A DNA stretch of 64,000 nucleotides from assembly GCF_019042735.1 (NCBI RefSeq), contig NZ_JAHQCR010000050.1, forward strand, positions 1-64,000. Direction: 5' to 3'. A program made the position numbers and the translations under genes. The DNA is from Evansella alkalicola (GTDB lineage Bacteria > Bacillota > Bacilli > Bacillales > Salisediminibacteriaceae). Each line of letters begins with the position of its first letter. Positions within the stretch are counted from its first letter, which is position 1. Below are positions 35,523 through 44,228 of the stretch, one piece after another. The notes under the pieces are model-generated. The model ran no database searches. It was not told the origin of the DNA and saw only the letters and a program-made list of their open reading frames with translations.

Positions 35523-37088
35523 TTATGCTTGTTGATATACAGTTTTTATTACCATTTTTAGTATGACAATTGCTAGAACAAACACTGCCAAAGCAACTAG
35601 AAGTGATAATACCAAGCTGCCTGTAAAACCTAGTACTAGGAAGCCTGCGATAGAAATTGCTGCAACGATCAAAGCATATGGTAATTGTGTGATAACATGA
35701 TCGATATGGTGACTTCCTGCTCCTGCAGAGGAAAGAATTGTTGTATCAGAGATTGGTGAACAGTGATCACCAAAAATTGCTCCAGCAAGAACTGCTGCTA
35801 ATACAGGTAGTAATAAAGTCACGTCAGTTTGAGCAGCAATTTCCGCTGCAATCGGTAGCATAATCCCAAACGTTCCCCATGACGTACCAGTAGAAAATGC
35901 CATAAATCCAGCAATGATAAACAACAATACTGGTAATAGACCTAACGGGATATTTCCATCAATGATGCTAGCCAAATACTCACCCGTACCTAGTCCATCA
36001 ATAATTTCAATAATAGTCCATGCAAAAACAAGAATATAAACTGCTGGAAGCATAGATTTAATACCAGTCCAGATTCCATTTCCAATTTGACTGCCCCTAA
36101 CTTTTCGTACAAATGATAGAGCAACAGTCACAATGATACTAATTAACCCACCATATAGAAGAGCTGCTGCAACATCAGTGTTCTCAAAAGTTGCTAATAA
36201 TGTTACTTGTCCTTCTGTTCCATCTATACCTGTCATAATCATGAAAAAGACCGTCGCTGCAATTAATGTTGCAATCGGCACAATTAAGTCACTGACGCGC
36301 CCTTGTACTGCAGCTACAGCTTCCTTGTTTTCCCCTGGAATTCCACCACGGTTTTCATCATATAATTCTCCAGTCTGCTGTGCTCTTAATTCATGTGCAC
36401 GCATTGGACCAAAGTCTAATTTAAAGTACGCTACTGCAAAAACTAGTAGAATAGCAAAAATAGCATAAAAGTTCATTGGTGCTATAATCATAAATGCTTG
36501 TAATGCTTCATACTGTGTTACACCGTGTGTAATTAAAATAGAACCAATGATTGTGATAATGTAAGCGCCCCAGCTTGATAAAGGTGCAATAACACACATC
36601 GGTGCAGCTGTGGAGTCTACTAAATAAGCTAACTTCGCACGGGAGATACGGTGTCTATCTGTTAAAGGTCTGCTCACATTTCCAACTGTTAAACTGTTGA
36701 AGTAATCATCAATAAAAATAATTATTCCTAAAAAGCCTGCTACAAATTGAGCTCCTACTCTAGTTTTAACTTTAGTAAGGGCCCACTCACCAAACGCACG
36801 GCTTCCCCCAGTGATCGTGATCAAGGAAGCAATAACACCTAACATGAGTAATAATAGAATAATATAAAATTCCCAAGTGTTAATACCTTCTGAAGTGAAG
36901 AAAATTGCTCCTACAGTGGAAGCTATTTGAGTGATGCTATCCAGCACCATATTTCCACCTTCATAATTAATCATCAACGCCCCAACAACAATCCCTAATC
37001 CAAGGGAAGGTAGTACACGTCTTGTTATCATTACCATCACCAACGCTAGCACTGGTGGCAGTAAAGACCAAATACCTAATTCCATCAT
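35523..37088 (-). CDS. NhaC-family transporter, predicted lysine transporter (LysW type)
   Basis: A 521-aa polytopic protein of the NhaC branch of the IT superfamily, about 12-13 helices. Family marks are FIDDYFNSLTVGNVSRPLTD, DSTAAPMCVIAPLSSWGAY and GDHCSPISDTTILSS. Annotation would normally say Na+/H+ antiporter, but a lysine riboswitch with its own terminator precedes it. NhaC-family proteins behind lysine elements have been predicted as lysine importers (LysW). I therefore infer lysine uptake. Start ATG 37088 or 37085 after AGGAGG. Confidence 0.85.
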   Translation of the reverse strand: MMELGIWSLLPPVLALVMVMITRRVLPSLGLGIVVGALMINYEGGNMVLDSITQIASTVGAIFFTSEGINTWEFYIILLLLMLGVIASLITITGGSRAFGEWALTKVKTRVGAQFVAGFLGIIIFIDDYFNSLTVGNVSRPLTDRHRISRAKLAYLVDSTAAPMCVIAPLSSWGAYIITIIGSILITHGVTQYEALQAFMIIAPMNFYAIFAILLVFAVAYFKLDFGPMRAHELRAQQTGELYDENRGGIPGENKEAVAAVQGRVSDLIVPIATLIAATVFFMIMTGIDGTEGQVTLLATFENTDVAAALLYGGLISIIVTVALSFVRKVRGSQIGNGIWTGIKSMLPAVYILVFAWTIIEIIDGLGTGEYLASIIDGNIPLGLLPVLLFIIAGFMAFSTGTSWGTFGIMLPIAAEIAAQTDVTLLLPVLAAVLAGAIFGDHCSPISDTTILSSAGAGSHHIDHVITQLPYALIVAAISIAGFLVLGFTGSLVLSLLVALAVFVLAIVILKMVIKTVYQQA

Positions 37089-37215
37089 TTCTCCTCCTAT
37101 CGAGCTATAAATAAGTTTATTTTGATAGGTTTAACATGAAAAGTATATGAACGGTCATAAAAAACTGGATGCTTGTCCAGCTTTGAACAGTGGATTAATA
37201 AACTAATGAGCACAC

Positions 37216-37254
37216 AAAAAAAAGCAACAAAGGGTATTTCCCCTTGCCACTTTA
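37216..37254 (-). terminator. Riboswitch-controlled intrinsic terminator
   Basis: On the minus strand AAAGTGGCAAGGG pairs imperfectly with CCCTTTGTTGCTTT, followed by eight T. It sits between the aptamer and the ribosome site, so lysine binding should stop transcription. Confidence 0.8.
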
Positions 37255-37284
37255 TGCACCAAGAAAAAGTTCCCATCAAATAGT

Positions 37285-37465
37285 TGGTAAGTAGTCCTCC
37301 ACTATAGTTATCCACTAAAGTGACAGTGCTGTACTTATTCAATACAGCCCCAGCTAGAAAAACCTAGACAAGTTTTTCTGCTTCGGCAAAGTTCCCTTTC
37401 AAAAGCTTTCAACGTCGTCTCAACTCCAGCTTTATACTTATTAACTTCGCGCCTCTACCCCATCA
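37285..37465 (-). promoter_or_regulatory. Lysine riboswitch (L box)
   Basis: The minus strand shows the ordered L-box core: AGAGGCGCGAAG, then a long arm with AAGTA, then GGAACTTTGCCGAAG, CTGGGGCTG, a TGTATTGAATAAGTACA arm, ACTGTCACTTTAGTGG and closing GTGGAGGACTAC. P1 forms between GGTAG (5') and CTACT (3'). The order and spacing match lysine riboswitches of Bacillus. The terminator follows downstream. 37255-37284 is the switching region. Confidence 0.92.
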
Positions 37466-37510
37466 ATGATGAGGTACTTCATACCGATTCAATTGTTAAA
37501 CACGGAGACT

Positions 37511-37539
37511 ATTGTATCAGAGACCATGTGACTAAACAA
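37511..37539 (-). promoter_or_regulatory. Promoter of the lysine-riboswitch transcript
   Basis: Minus strand TTGTTT (37534-37539), a 17-bp spacer, TACAAT (37511-37516), about 25-40 nt upstream of the aptamer. Confidence 0.6.
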
Positions 37540-37585
37540 GACTGTAAAATTTTCCATCACAAAACTGTCATTATTCTTTTTTAAA

Positions 37586-38467
37586 TTATGGTCTAATCTC
37601 AAATATATCTTCCTCATTCCAATCTAAGTCAGGCAGATTTGGTCGTTCTTCATCTTCAGGGAGCTGTGGTTGTTGCGGAATAATGGCTGGATTCATTCCA
37701 TCTCCTCCTGAACTGAAAAACTCAGGTACTTCTCCTGGAATCCAAGCCATGGCAACTGGAATACTTGTCGTTACTTTCTCTGTTTCCGTAGAAAATGGAA
37801 TGACAATTCGCACGTCTACTTCAAGATCAATATAAATACTAATCCAAGTGTTGTTGATCCCCGTTGTAATTAATTCATCACGAAAATCAGCCTGCACATC
37901 CCCAATTGCTGATAAACGAACTGGAATTCTAGGTCCTAAGTGAGCTAATAGGGCGTTATTGGTAGCTTGGCCAAGGGGAATCATATGAATAATTCCGTCT
38001 TCAGTAAAAGTAGCCCCTTCCCTTTCCACGTCCACATCTGTCGGTAATGTAATATCTCGAATTCTACCATGCTCAATCGCATTGAGATAATCTTGTACAC
38101 GTCTCACAGTTTCCCTTAATACGCGACCATAAATGGCAGCATTTATATCTACTGAGGTCACATTACCATTATTATCGTATTGATATTCTATAATTTCTTC
38201 CATCCCTGACTCTTCAAGTATCTTTTTTGATATGGCATCATTAATAGCCAAGGTTCCAATTCTTTGTGTTTCGGTTCGAGCAATATCTACTAATGTAGGC
38301 CTAATCCCCTCTTCTACTATGACAAATCCCATGACAGTAAAAAAACTAAAAATAGAGAAAGATATCAGAAGTACATAACGAAAAGGCAGTGGTCCCTTCC
38401 TTTTTTTAGGCTTGGCCCTTAAAAATGGGCTCTTTTTTTGGGGCCTAATTGGTCCTCTCATTCTCAT
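37586..38467 (-). CDS. yunB: Sporulation protein YunB
   Basis: A 293-aa protein: basic N-terminus rich in Lys/Arg/Pro, one membrane segment (YVLLISFSIFSFFTVMGFVIV), then a YunB domain (LGPRIPVRLSAIGDVQADF, VDVRIVIPFSTETEKV). In B. subtilis yunB is under sigma-E and needed for normal sporulation. A Pro/Asp/Glu-rich tail ends it. Ribosome site GAGGGGGGG lies about 10 nt upstream. Confidence 0.92.
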   Translation of the reverse strand: MRMRGPIRPQKKSPFLRAKPKKRKGPLPFRYVLLISFSIFSFFTVMGFVIVEEGIRPTLVDIARTETQRIGTLAINDAISKKILEESGMEEIIEYQYDNNGNVTSVDINAAIYGRVLRETVRRVQDYLNAIEHGRIRDITLPTDVDVEREGATFTEDGIIHMIPLGQATNNALLAHLGPRIPVRLSAIGDVQADFRDELITTGINNTWISIYIDLEVDVRIVIPFSTETEKVTTSIPVAMAWIPGEVPEFFSSGGDGMNPAIIPQQPQLPEDEERPNLPDLDWNEEDIFEIRP

Positions 38468-38523
38468 GTTGTTTGTACCCCCCCTCTGTTTGCATTATAT
38501 GCAGACAAGGGGTATTTCTAGCA

Positions 38524-38558
38524 CAAAAAGTTCGGGGACCAGGTCCCCGAACTTTTTG
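38524..38558. repeat. Dispersed palindrome, copy B
   Basis: Same 16-bp arms as at 4589-4621, with a central A instead of T and one extra C/G pair. It follows dfrA and can act as its terminator; a partial copy (GTGAACTTTT) follows. Confidence 0.9.
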
Positions 38559-38569
38559 TGAACTTTTAT

Positions 38570-39055
38570 TTAATTCTTCCGTTCATATACTTTAAATGTA
38601 TGTGGATATGGATTTTTCTCGTCCATTTCCCCTTCTTCAGTAGAAACTAACTCCCATTTTTCCATATCAAAAGCTGGGAAAAAAGTATCCCCTTCAAAGC
38701 TTTCATGAATCTCAGTCACATACAATCTTTCTGCAAGTGGCATTAATTGCTCATAGACAGTAGCACCGCCGATAACGAAGAACTCTTCCTCTTCCCTAGC
38801 TAAACCATTTACTTCATCTAGTGAATGAATGACCTCGACTCCTTCAGCAGAAAAGTCATCACTTCGAGTTAAAACAATGTTTCTTCGTTTTGGCAAAGCT
38901 TTACCGATAGAATCAAAGGTTGTTCTTCCCATCAATACTGGATGACCAGAAGTGACTTTTTTAAAGTACTTCAGGTCATTCGGTAAGTGCCACGGCATAT
39001 CACCATCTTTTCCAATGACACGATTAGAACTCATAGCCCATATCATTGAAATCAT
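38570..39055 (-). CDS. dfrA: Dihydrofolate reductase
   Basis: A 161-aa NADPH-dependent enzyme that regenerates tetrahydrofolate after thymidylate synthesis. Family marks: MIWAMSSNRVIGKDGDMPWHLPND with the W-P stretch, VLMGRTTFDSIGKALPKR, and FFVIGGATVYEQL. Its ATG overlaps the thyA stop by 4 nt (ATGA), so the pair is translationally coupled. Confidence 0.97.
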   Translation of the reverse strand: MISMIWAMSSNRVIGKDGDMPWHLPNDLKYFKKVTSGHPVLMGRTTFDSIGKALPKRRNIVLTRSDDFSAEGVEVIHSLDEVNGLAREEEEFFVIGGATVYEQLMPLAERLYVTEIHESFEGDTFFPAFDMEKWELVSTEEGEMDEKNPYPHTFKVYERKN

Positions 39056-39846
39056 ACAGATACCTCACCCTTAATATGTGGATGTGGATCATAGCCAACT
39101 AATTCAAAATCCTCTATCGTAAAGTCCTCAATGGATTTTAATTCAGGGTTCAACTTCATCTTTGGAAGTGGTCTTGGATCTCTTGTGAGCTGTAAGCGAA
39201 CCTGCTCCACATGATTTTTATAAATATGCACATCTCCAAAGGTATGTACAAAATCACCTAACTCCAAATCACATTCTTGGGCAATCATCATTGTTAGCAA
39301 AGCATACGATGCAATATTAAATGGAACACCAAGGAACACATCTGCACTTCTCTGATATAACTGGCATGACAGCTTCCCATCAGCAACATAAAACTGGAAT
39401 AAACAATGACAAGGAGCTAAAGCCATTTTATCAATTTCACCAACATTCCAAGCATTAACAATGAGACGGCGGGAATCTGGGTTATTCTTGATTTGTTCAA
39501 TTACATCCTTCAGTTGATCAATAGATTCCCCGTCAGGAGTTGGCCAAGAACGCCATTGTCTACCATAGACTGGACCTAAGTCCCCATTTTCATCTGCCCA
39601 TTCATTCCAAATGCGAACATTGTTCTCTTGTAGATACTTAATGTTAGTATCCCCTTTTATAAACCAGAGAAGTTCATGGATGATAGCACGTAAGGCAAGT
39701 TTTTTTGTAGTGACTACTGGAAATCCTTCGTTTAAATCAAACCTCATTTGATAGCCGAATGTGCTGATTGTCCCCGTCCCTGTTCGGTCTTCCTTTTCTG
39801 TTCCATTATCTAAAATATGCTGAAGTAAATCTAAATACTGTTGCAT
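39052..39846 (-). CDS. thyA: Thymidylate synthase
   Basis: A 264-aa ThyA-type enzyme, equal in length to E. coli ThyA and B. subtilis ThyB. The catalytic Cys lies in LAPCHCLFQFYV; ITGYQMRFDL-like start (STFGYQMRF), YQRSADVFLGVPFNIASYALL and the C-terminal KGEVSV-like tail fit. It methylates dUMP using methylene-THF. In an operon with dfrA. Confidence 0.97.
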   Translation of the reverse strand: MQQYLDLLQHILDNGTEKEDRTGTGTISTFGYQMRFDLNEGFPVVTTKKLALRAIIHELLWFIKGDTNIKYLQENNVRIWNEWADENGDLGPVYGRQWRSWPTPDGESIDQLKDVIEQIKNNPDSRRLIVNAWNVGEIDKMALAPCHCLFQFYVADGKLSCQLYQRSADVFLGVPFNIASYALLTMMIAQECDLELGDFVHTFGDVHIYKNHVEQVRLQLTRDPRPLPKMKLNPELKSIEDFTIEDFELVGYDPHPHIKGEVSV

Positions 39847-39901
39847 ACATCATCACCTTCCAGTCCTTAATACTATTAAAAGATTTTACCTCTTATTTTT
39901 T

Positions 39902-41005
39902 CTATGAGGCTTCTTCTTGATTTAGTGAAGTCTCACAAGATACAATCGTGACATTTAATTCACTCATTAAATCAAAATCATACGGTTCTACGTTTTCTCC
40001 ATTCTCCTTGAGAACTCTTATAACTGGTCTCGAAGTCATCTCACCATTTTGCTTTGAAACGACACCTTCTTTTCCGTCACTTAATTCTACCTCTAACCCA
40101 TTAGGATAAAGAGCTATTGTTCTCGCAAAAGTCTCTACCATATCTTTGTCAAAAAGGGTATTAGCACCTGCATATAATATTTCCAAAGCTTCATGTGGTA
40201 ATTTTGCATTTCTGTACACTCGATTAGCAGTTACTGCATCAAAAACATCTGCAATACCAATGATTTTCGCATAGAGGTGGATATCTTTCCCTTGTAAGCC
40301 CCTAGGATACCCTGAACCATCTAAACGTTCATGATGCTGATAAGCACAATGGGCCGTTAGCAAGGAAATAGTATGGGCCCCGCGGAGCATATCAAAACCT
40401 ACCTTTGAATGCTCTTGAATTAATTGAAACTCTTCATCCGTTAACTTTTCCTGTTTATTTAATACACTTACTGGAATAGCAATTTTACCTACATCGTGTA
40501 GAATTGCTCCCATTCCTAATTCATGTAACTGCTTTTCATTTAACCCAAATTTTTTCCCGAAAGCTAGGGAGTATACTGCTACATTCAAAGAATGGTGAAA
40601 TACATATGAATCATAGCAGAATACATCAGAAAGCATTGAAATAGCTTCATTGTGTCCCCTAATATCCGATAATATATTGTTCACGATAGTTGAAAAAGAT
40701 GGACTAAGGTTGTCCAAATCAACAGACTTCCCTAGTACATTTTGTCTAGAAATTACTTTGAAATTCTCCTGAATCTGCTTAATGGATATAATCCTTGTAT
40801 GATCACTGATTACATCATCCACAAGAATATCATTCGTATCCCCATCATCAATATAAACAAACGATATCCCTTTATCCTTTAAACGATCGATCATCGTACT
40901 GGAAAGAGAGACTCCGCTGTTTAAAAGAGCTTGTCCATGCTCATTATAAATTGTTTTTGCTAAAATTTCATTCCCTTGTAAAGAATGAATGGAACGTAGT
41001 CTCAT
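39902..41005 (-). CDS. HD-GYP domain phosphohydrolase, likely c-di-GMP phosphodiesterase
   Basis: A 367-aa protein without membrane segments. After an N-terminal domain (residues 1-110), the HD-GYP domain runs from about 115 to 285: HHSLNVAVYS, the HD pair in GAILHDVGKIAIP, QEHSKVGFDML and HHERLDGSGYP. The catalytic set is complete. It would cut c-di-GMP or a related dinucleotide in the cytosol. Inserted between thyA and yunC. Confidence 0.9.
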   Translation of the reverse strand: MRLRSIHSLQGNEILAKTIYNEHGQALLNSGVSLSSTMIDRLKDKGISFVYIDDGDTNDILVDDVISDHTRIISIKQIQENFKVISRQNVLGKSVDLDNLSPSFSTIVNNILSDIRGHNEAISMLSDVFCYDSYVFHHSLNVAVYSLAFGKKFGLNEKQLHELGMGAILHDVGKIAIPVSVLNKQEKLTDEEFQLIQEHSKVGFDMLRGAHTISLLTAHCAYQHHERLDGSGYPRGLQGKDIHLYAKIIGIADVFDAVTANRVYRNAKLPHEALEILYAGANTLFDKDMVETFARTIALYPNGLEVELSDGKEGVVSKQNGEMTSRPVIRVLKENGENVEPYDFDLMSELNVTIVSCETSLNQEEAS

Positions 41006-41035
41006 TGAAGATCCCGCCCTTAATTTATTGGAAGA

Positions 41036-41077
41036 GGAGGCTGGGACAAAAGTATAATGGATAATGTCCCAGGCTCC
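41036..41077 (-). terminator. yunC terminator, GAGGCTGGGACA type
   Basis: GGAGGCTGGGACA (41036-41048) pairs with TGTCCCAGGCTCC with one mismatch. Related to the hairpin at 13241-13278. Confidence 0.7.
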
Positions 41078-41084
41078 CTGTCAT

Positions 41085-41387
41085 TTATGTTAATTTGAGT
41101 AGTGCTTCTTTTCCTGTCATTCCTTTATAGATACCTTGGTTTTCTGCTTCAATTGTTACAGATTCTAGTGGGGCTTCGATTAATTCATCTATTGTTTTTA
41201 CACCAACTGCTCTTCCTGCAATCACTTTGCGTGCCTTTAACTTTTCATTTAGTAAAGCCACATCTAAAGCGCCACACATGATGTAGCCTTTATCATTTGT
41301 AACTACAAGTAGATTCGTTTCTGGTAATTTAACAGAGACTGCCGTAAAGGGCTTTCCTTCTAAAAACACTGGATATAGTTCGACCAT
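41085..41387 (-). CDS. yunC: YunC family protein (DUF1805)
   Basis: A 100-aa protein; TNLLVVTNDKGYIMCGALDVALLNEKL and AGRAVGVKTIDELIEAPLESVT are typical of DUF1805. Function unknown. Start ATG 41387 after GAGGTGGAG. Precedes no gene on the same operon; follows yunD. Confidence 0.9.
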   Translation of the reverse strand: MVELYPVFLEGKPFTAVSVKLPETNLLVVTNDKGYIMCGALDVALLNEKLKARKVIAGRAVGVKTIDELIEAPLESVTIEAENQGIYKGMTGKEALLKLT

Positions 41388-41500
41388 GTTGCTCCACCTC
41401 TTTTCATTTACTAAGGCACAGAGACACATTCAGTGCTATGCCACTAATAGCCTATGAAAAATGAGGTCGATGGTGTAAGTCCAATCTGCTGACAAGTTAA

Positions 41501-42904
41501 TTAGTAGTTACCTTTAAGCTTCCAAGCGAGAATGTCCCTAAGAAACTCAGGCATATAATACTGTTTTTCCTTAATACTACTAAGAGCTGGATACAAGTGG
41601 CCAAAAGTAAACATATCCAGTGTTGCTAATTTATAAAGTCGATCCTTTGATAATGACTCTCCATTAATTAAAATATCTTTGTCTTGTATATAAGTGGATG
41701 GTCTTTCATGATCAATGACAACTCCATCAAAAACCATTGCTCCAAGAATCTTACCACGAAAGCCAAATCCTTTTAGTTCATATTCTATCATGTCCTTTTT
41801 CTGAGCTTGTCTAATAATCTCTAACAATCTCTCACCCGAAATCATTACTGTTGCAGGATTGATGGGGTGCGGACAAATTTTATGCAAGTCCTTTAAAGTA
41901 ATTGGACCAGCTTCTAGATCTTCTAACAGGACACCAGCACACAACATGCTAATCTCACCTTTACACCACTCTTTCAACCCCTGGCAAAGCAACCTTATAA
42001 TTGGAGTTTCCTTATGCCAGTCCACTTCCATTTTTTCATTCAAGACTGTAACTTCTTCATTAAGCTTTATAAGTGCTTCTTCCGTTAGCTCCTTTAGTAA
42101 ATGTTCTGTAGAAGCATCCGGCATATTTGTATCGATCTTTTCTGACCTTACTTCGATATTTGATAGCTCCAATAAATCGGCATCGGTTGTTGTATCTATG
42201 CTCATTTTTATATTCCCTGTATACTTTCCAGATCTTCCTGACTGATTAATCCATGTATTCCCGATTTTTTTCCCTTCTGGTAAAACATGATGCGTATGAG
42301 CACCAAGAATAAAATCAAAATCATTGAATGCTTCAGCTAGCTTCTCATCTTCAAATAGACCAAGGTGTGATAAACATATTAGAATATCCACCTCTGGCCG
42401 AAGCATGGAAACAATGGGTGTGAGTGTTTCCTGTGGGTCTGCAATATTCCAACCTAAAGTTTTATAAAATGTATAAAAAGGTGCAGTTACTCCCGTCACT
42501 CCAACCTTAATTCCACTCTTCGTCGTTATGATTCGATAGGGCTCAGCCCATTGAGGGCGTTCTCCACTCTCATGAAACAAATTTGCGAGTAATATAGGAA
42601 AGTTAGCATGATCATATAAGCTATTTAACTCTGCTTTTGAAAAAGTCATTCCCTCATTATTTCCAATTGTTACTGCATCATAATGAAGTTGATTTAGAAG
42701 TGATGTATTCCCTTTTCCTAACAACCCTTCCGTCATGGGGTGTACCCTATCAGCATGATCTCCTATATCAAATAGAAGAACATCTTCTCCATTCTGCAGT
42801 GCTTCTTCACGAGTTCTAATTAACCAACTTACAACAGAGGGCCAATTATCAAGCGAACTATGTAAGTCATTCGTATGTAAAATGCGAAGTTGTTTTGTTG
42901 ACAA
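41501..42904 (-). CDS. yunD: YunD, 5'-nucleotidase-family metallophosphoesterase
   Basis: A 467-aa calcineurin-like metallophosphoesterase with a 5'-nucleotidase C-terminal domain (about residue 290 on). Metal-site motifs: ILHTNDLHSSLDNW, FDIGDHADR, VTIGNNEGM (where most relatives have GNHE) and ILGAHTHHVLPEG. No signal peptide, so probably cytosolic. Substrate is unknown; related enzymes act on UDP-sugars and nucleotides. Confidence 0.9.
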   Translation of the reverse strand: MSTKQLRILHTNDLHSSLDNWPSVVSWLIRTREEALQNGEDVLLFDIGDHADRVHPMTEGLLGKGNTSLLNQLHYDAVTIGNNEGMTFSKAELNSLYDHANFPILLANLFHESGERPQWAEPYRIITTKSGIKVGVTGVTAPFYTFYKTLGWNIADPQETLTPIVSMLRPEVDILICLSHLGLFEDEKLAEAFNDFDFILGAHTHHVLPEGKKIGNTWINQSGRSGKYTGNIKMSIDTTTDADLLELSNIEVRSEKIDTNMPDASTEHLLKELTEEALIKLNEEVTVLNEKMEVDWHKETPIIRLLCQGLKEWCKGEISMLCAGVLLEDLEAGPITLKDLHKICPHPINPATVMISGERLLEIIRQAQKKDMIEYELKGFGFRGKILGAMVFDGVVIDHERPSTYIQDKDILINGESLSKDRLYKLATLDMFTFGHLYPALSSIKEKQYYMPEFLRDILAWKLKGNY

Positions 42905-42934
42905 GAGTATCCCCCCACATATTCGTTCTCAGCT

Positions 42935-43759
42935 TTAAGACCCAGTAATTCCTTGATATATAAGCCTGATACCTATGATAACAAGGAAAATTCTTAAGAG
43001 ATTTACAACTGTTTCACTTGCCAGCTTTCTGTTAATTAAAGCTCCAAGTTGGCCTCCAAACCACGCTCCAGGTAGAAGCGCCAATGCATAAAGCCAATCT
43101 ACATTACCTAGTGCAATATGTGATGCAGAGCTTAGAATAGATGATAAAAAGATCATCATCATGGACGTGGCTACTGCAAGATGTGGAGGAAATCCAAATA
43201 ATATGATCATGGCTGGAACCATTAATGAGCCACCACCAATGCCGAATAACCCTGAACACGTCCCTACAAAAAAGGCAATTGGAATTGCGATGATCCGTTG
43301 ATAGCCATATTCAATTGTATTTCCTTGCTGTGTAATGTAAATTCGATTTACGCCATTAGGCCTCCGTCTTAATGGTTTAATATGCTTTCGCATCATTAAG
43401 ATGAATGAAACTATAACAATAAATATTCCAAATAAGATAAGAAAAGGATCTGTTTGAATGCCTTTATTTAACCAAACACCAAACAGAGCTCCAGGACCAC
43501 TTCCTGAGAAAAATATTAGTGCACTTTTGAAATCAACTGTTTTTTGTTTTAAATAAGCTAGTGTAGAAGACAAACCTGTAAATATCATAATTAAGAGGGA
43601 AGTTCCAACAGCTACTTGTGGTGTGATTCCATTTAAAATAGTACTGTAATTTCCCAAAAGCATCAGTGCAGGAACAATAATAATTCCACCACCAAGTCCC
43701 ATAACACTGCCTAACATAGCTGCAAAGAGACCTAACACTACTAGTACAAGCCATTCCAT
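42935..43759 (-). CDS. yunE: TSUP family transporter (TauE/SafE, YunE)
   Basis: A 274-aa membrane protein with about eight helices and two TauE/SafE repeats: GLFAAMLGSVMGLGGGIIIVPAL and GTCSGLFGIGGGSLMVPAMI. Members export sulfite or organosulfur compounds. In B. subtilis this is yunE, followed by yunF; here only a remnant of yunF remains. Confidence 0.92.
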   Translation of the reverse strand: MEWLVLVVLGLFAAMLGSVMGLGGGIIIVPALMLLGNYSTILNGITPQVAVGTSLLIMIFTGLSSTLAYLKQKTVDFKSALIFFSGSGPGALFGVWLNKGIQTDPFLILFGIFIVIVSFILMMRKHIKPLRRRPNGVNRIYITQQGNTIEYGYQRIIAIPIAFFVGTCSGLFGIGGGSLMVPAMIILFGFPPHLAVATSMMMIFLSSILSSASHIALGNVDWLYALALLPGAWFGGQLGALINRKLASETVVNLLRIFLVIIGIRLIYQGITGS

Positions 43760-43850
43760 TATGTAACGCCTGCTTCCTTATTCAATCATTAACTATCCAT
43801 TTATAATGTCGGCATTAAAGTATTCGCTCTTTTTCGACATTCGTCTCCTA

Positions 43851-44009
43851 TTATCCATCAAATAGTCCTAATTGTCGAGGTGCCAAGCCACTATACTTTA
43901 GACCTAATCTGTCGACAAACCGTTGTGCATTTGAGGCTGCGTGCCCTCCAGAGTTATTAATAAATATAACAAAATAGATATTCACTTGTGTAATAATTTG
44001 TTTTAACAT
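43851..44009 (-). pseudogene. yunF: Remnant of a DUF72 protein (YunF C-terminus)
   Basis: A 52-codon open stretch on the minus strand ends with NSGGHAASNAQRFVDRLGL and YSGLAPRQLGLFDG, which matches the DUF72 C-terminus (FNN-GG-A-NA, LAP-QL-LF). A full DUF72 protein is about 280 aa and nothing upstream resembles its N-terminal part. In B. subtilis yunF follows yunE, so this is probably what is left of it. Confidence 0.75.
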
Positions 44010-44228
44010 TACTATCTAGAATAATAATCTATAAGAATCAAATTACTGCATAGGAACATTATCATACATAAACAGACTTGAGTTCAAGTTCAAAGGATGA
44101 GTTTAAAAATAGCAACATTTAATTGAATGAAGCTTTTTCCAAAAATAGAACACTAAACTTTCCGTTTATTAACCTCACTACAAGGGAAAACTATTATTGA
44201 ATCTAAATTCAGAATAGGAGAGATTTTA
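44010..44228. other. Rest of the spacer before the OYE-family gene
   Basis: AT-rich; ends in AGGAGAG, the ribosome site for the TTG start at 44229. Nothing else is seen. Confidence 0.45.

Noticed and set aside
43760..44228. Regulatory RNA before the OYE-family gene
   Set aside because: The structured-looking part is explained by the yunF remnant on the other strand.
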